Assembly (NCBI GenBank): GCA_043228905.1
Contig: JBHGNT010000007.1
Coordinates: forward strand, 372,001-436,000
DNA length: 64,000 nt
Origin: Azolla caroliniana
Lineage: Eukaryota; Polypodiophyta
Reading direction: 5' to 3'
The first letter of the stretch is position 1. Every line of letters starts with the position of its first letter. A program made the position numbers and the translations under genes. This document shows positions 62,446-64,000 of the stretch, in pieces. Under the pieces are notes generated by a model. The model made no database searches, was not told where the DNA came from, and worked only from the letters and a program-made list of their open reading frames with translations.

Positions 62446-62479
<34 letters not shown>
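62229..62479. repeat. Cluster of GA/CT and CA microsatellites
   Basis: GA arrays lie at about 62229-62251 and 62281-62326 (about 23 units), followed by (CT)n and (CA)n at 62440-62479. Similar GA arrays sit directly before the CCT5 coding region, so this may be the 5' region of the AT-hook gene downstream. Confidence 0.9.
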
Positions 62480-63057
62480 ATTAGTTACTAATCTTTCTTT
62501 TAATCCTCTCCATACAATGTGATCAATCCAACCATCCATCCTTCTCAATCAGGTCTTGTGATCAAATCCCATCAATCCATTTGTAAGTCCTCTCTTTCGC
62601 TCTCTTTAATTGATTTCTCCTTCTCTTTTTTGTCTTCAATAATTTGCTTCATTTCAATTGCATACAGTAATAGATCTTCAAATGTGGAGCCTTTGAATTA
62701 TTTTCCCCTTTGATGTTTTTCCATCTGTTATTTTCCCCTGTTTCTTTTTTTGTTTTTCAGTTATTTCCTTATGAAAATTTTCCCCCATCCCACGCCAATG
62801 TTTAATAAATAGAGTAAAAATAAATCAAATAAAAACAGTTCAAACCGATTTCTATTTTGATTCATTATTTTAAACACACACAATTGTTATTATGTATACA
62901 GAAACGTGTATTAAACTGATAATAACAATAATTAACAGATAATGTATCAGTTCCTTTATAATAGAAAAAGTATCATTAGGTAATCCGAAGTCTAGCTCAA
63001 TCCATTTTAATGAATTCAGAATAATTTTTTTATCATAGCAGATTTGGGAAATTCTAG
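62480..63057. other. Probable upstream region of the AT-hook gene
   Basis: Pyrimidine-rich at 62580-62770, then very AT-rich. It could contain an untranslated exon, but no splice join can be demonstrated. Confidence 0.4.
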
Positions 63058-63235
63058 CATTATTTCTCCACCTGAATATTTCAAGCTCTTCATTAAATCT
63101 CCATCTGTATATTTCATGTATTCTCCTTCTTTATATTTCATGCTTTTCACGAATTCTCCACATATATATTTCAGGCTCTTTGTTGATTCTCCATCTGTAT
63201 ATTTCAAGCTCTTCATGAATTCATCACACGCATTT
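63058..63235. repeat. 33-bp minisatellite, open on the minus strand
   Basis: About five units of 'tctccatctgtatatttcaa' plus 'gctcttcatgaat', one shortened to 24 bp. Unit lengths are multiples of three. The minus strand reads as repeated MKSLKYTDGE-like decapeptides in a frame running from 63216 to a stop near 63016. Whether it is ever translated is unknown. Confidence 0.8.
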
Positions 63236-63625
63236 CAAAGTCTTCTTTTCATTGATGATGCCATGGAAAAACAAATTGAGTGTAATTAATTAAGCAAAGA
63301 AATGAGAAGAAAGACATTAGAATGAAACAATGGGTTAGATATGTGATTTCAAGATAGGCTTTGGGGGATATTTTTGAGTATTAGTTTCAAGATAGTTTTA
63401 GGTCTATATCATTGGTGGACAATTTCCTAAATTATTGAAGATATATATATATATATATATATATCAAAGGTACACCACAATATGTATATATATATGATGT
63501 TTAATCATTGTTTATGTAATTAATTTCATTTATTACTTATTTGGCCAAAAGGGAAGAGAGAGGGATACTACACCATTGTTTGGAGGGTCAATACCAATCT
63601 TGAAAAGCAAAAAAGGCATTATATC

Positions 63626-64000
63626 ATGAAGGAAGAAAAAGATGAGGGTGAAGGTGAAGGTGAAGGTGCCATTGTAACTACCGACCCTCAAGAGGAAAAG
63701 AAGGACGATGATGCCTTCCCAACGATGATAAGGAAGAGAGGAAGGCCAAGGAAAGTGATCCAAGAGTCTCACCCCGTCCAACAACAACAACAACATATCG
63801 AGGAAACCAAAACTCCTCCTGCCTTGGAAATCGAAGGCAAAAGCAAAAAGCAAAAGGAATGCCGAATCAACCCGCTCCCTCCTCCTCCTGCCCCAGAAAG
63901 CAAAAGCAAAAAGGAAAAGCAGACCAACTCGACTCTACAAGAAGTCCTTCCTAACAAGTCGTCGTCGACATGTAAACAGACGCATGTTCTCCGAAGGGAA
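63626..64000 (+). CDS. AT-hook protein, 5' part, cut by window edge
   Basis: The frame from ATG 63626 stays open for 125 codons to the last base. Composition changes sharply from the AT-rich flank. The N-terminus is acidic with GEGEGEG. KRGRPRKV at about residues 37-44 is an AT-hook, a minor-groove DNA-binding motif. A QQQQQ run and Lys/Ser/Pro-rich low-complexity stretches with several basic, nuclear-signal-like clusters follow. It is likely a nuclear DNA-binding protein, but the defining domain lies beyond the window, so no family can be given. An in-frame stop lies upstream, and this is the first ATG after it. Confidence 0.6.
   Translation, partial: MKEEKDEGEGEGEGAIVTTDPQEEKKDDDAFPTMIRKRGRPRKVIQESHPVQQQQQHIEETKTPPALEIEGKSKKQKECRINPLPPPPAPESKSKKEKQTNSTLQEVLPNKSSSTCKQTHVLRRE

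Noticed and set aside
62155-62478. 107-codon minus-strand frame
   Set aside because: Mostly SLSLSL from the GA array; no independent support.

Overview
This is nuclear DNA of a land plant. The genes have many small introns with GT-AG borders (one GC-AG). The base composition is AT-rich, with long GA/CT, CA and TA microsatellites, tRNA-derived SINEs and decayed LINE and copia remnants. Gene content is plant-typical: a plastid PTAC5-like protein, a fused aspartokinase-homoserine dehydrogenase, a PLS-type PPR protein and a TAXI/EDGP-type aspartic-protease-like protein. The PPR repeat style and the LINE reverse-transcriptase wording remind me of ferns. That lineage call is inference only; the short introns and fairly dense genes would also suit another early-diverging plant.

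Layout, left to right. 1-3.6 kb: decayed repeats (LINE RT fragment, 25-base G run, SINE). 3.6-7.6 kb (+): UBP1-like RNA-binding protein with two RRMs. 10.5-14.4 kb (+): PTAC5-like plastid protein with a DnaJ-type zinc finger. 16.4-17.8 kb (+): TAXI/EDGP-like secreted protein without recognisable catalytic aspartates. 18.8-20.4 kb (-): intronless PPR protein. 22.5-32.0 kb (-): complete 18-exon aspartokinase-homoserine dehydrogenase, with a hAT-like MITE in one intron. 32-37 kb: a SINE cluster, microsatellites and a LINE fragment. 37.4-41.6 kb (-): complete CCT5 chaperonin subunit. 41.6-45 kb: SINE-like pieces, a 48-bp palindromic tandem repeat and a four-module foldback element. 45.1-48.7 kb (+): macro-domain protein with a LINE remnant in intron 1. 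49.6-50.1 kb (-): degenerate organellar-type 23S/26S rRNA fragment. 51.4-57.5 kb (-): complete U1-70K spliceosomal protein with a 2.5-kb repeat-filled intron 6. 57.5-62.5 kb: copia remnant and microsatellites. 63.6-64.0 kb (+): 5' end of an AT-hook protein cut by the window edge.

I built every multi-exon model by hand. Each keeps one open frame across all joins, and the summed coding lengths are multiples of three: 885, 1467, 1152, 2805, 1608, 675 and 1152 nt. The genes are unrelated housekeeping and accessory functions; nothing suggests a cluster or operon-like system. I see no convincing new biological system. The points most worth a second look are the repeat-filled U1-70K intron 6, the in-frame exon that would break the PTAC5 zinc finger, the catalytically dead-looking protease homologue, the two-RRM UBP1 relative, the rRNA insertion and the palindromic and foldback repeats.
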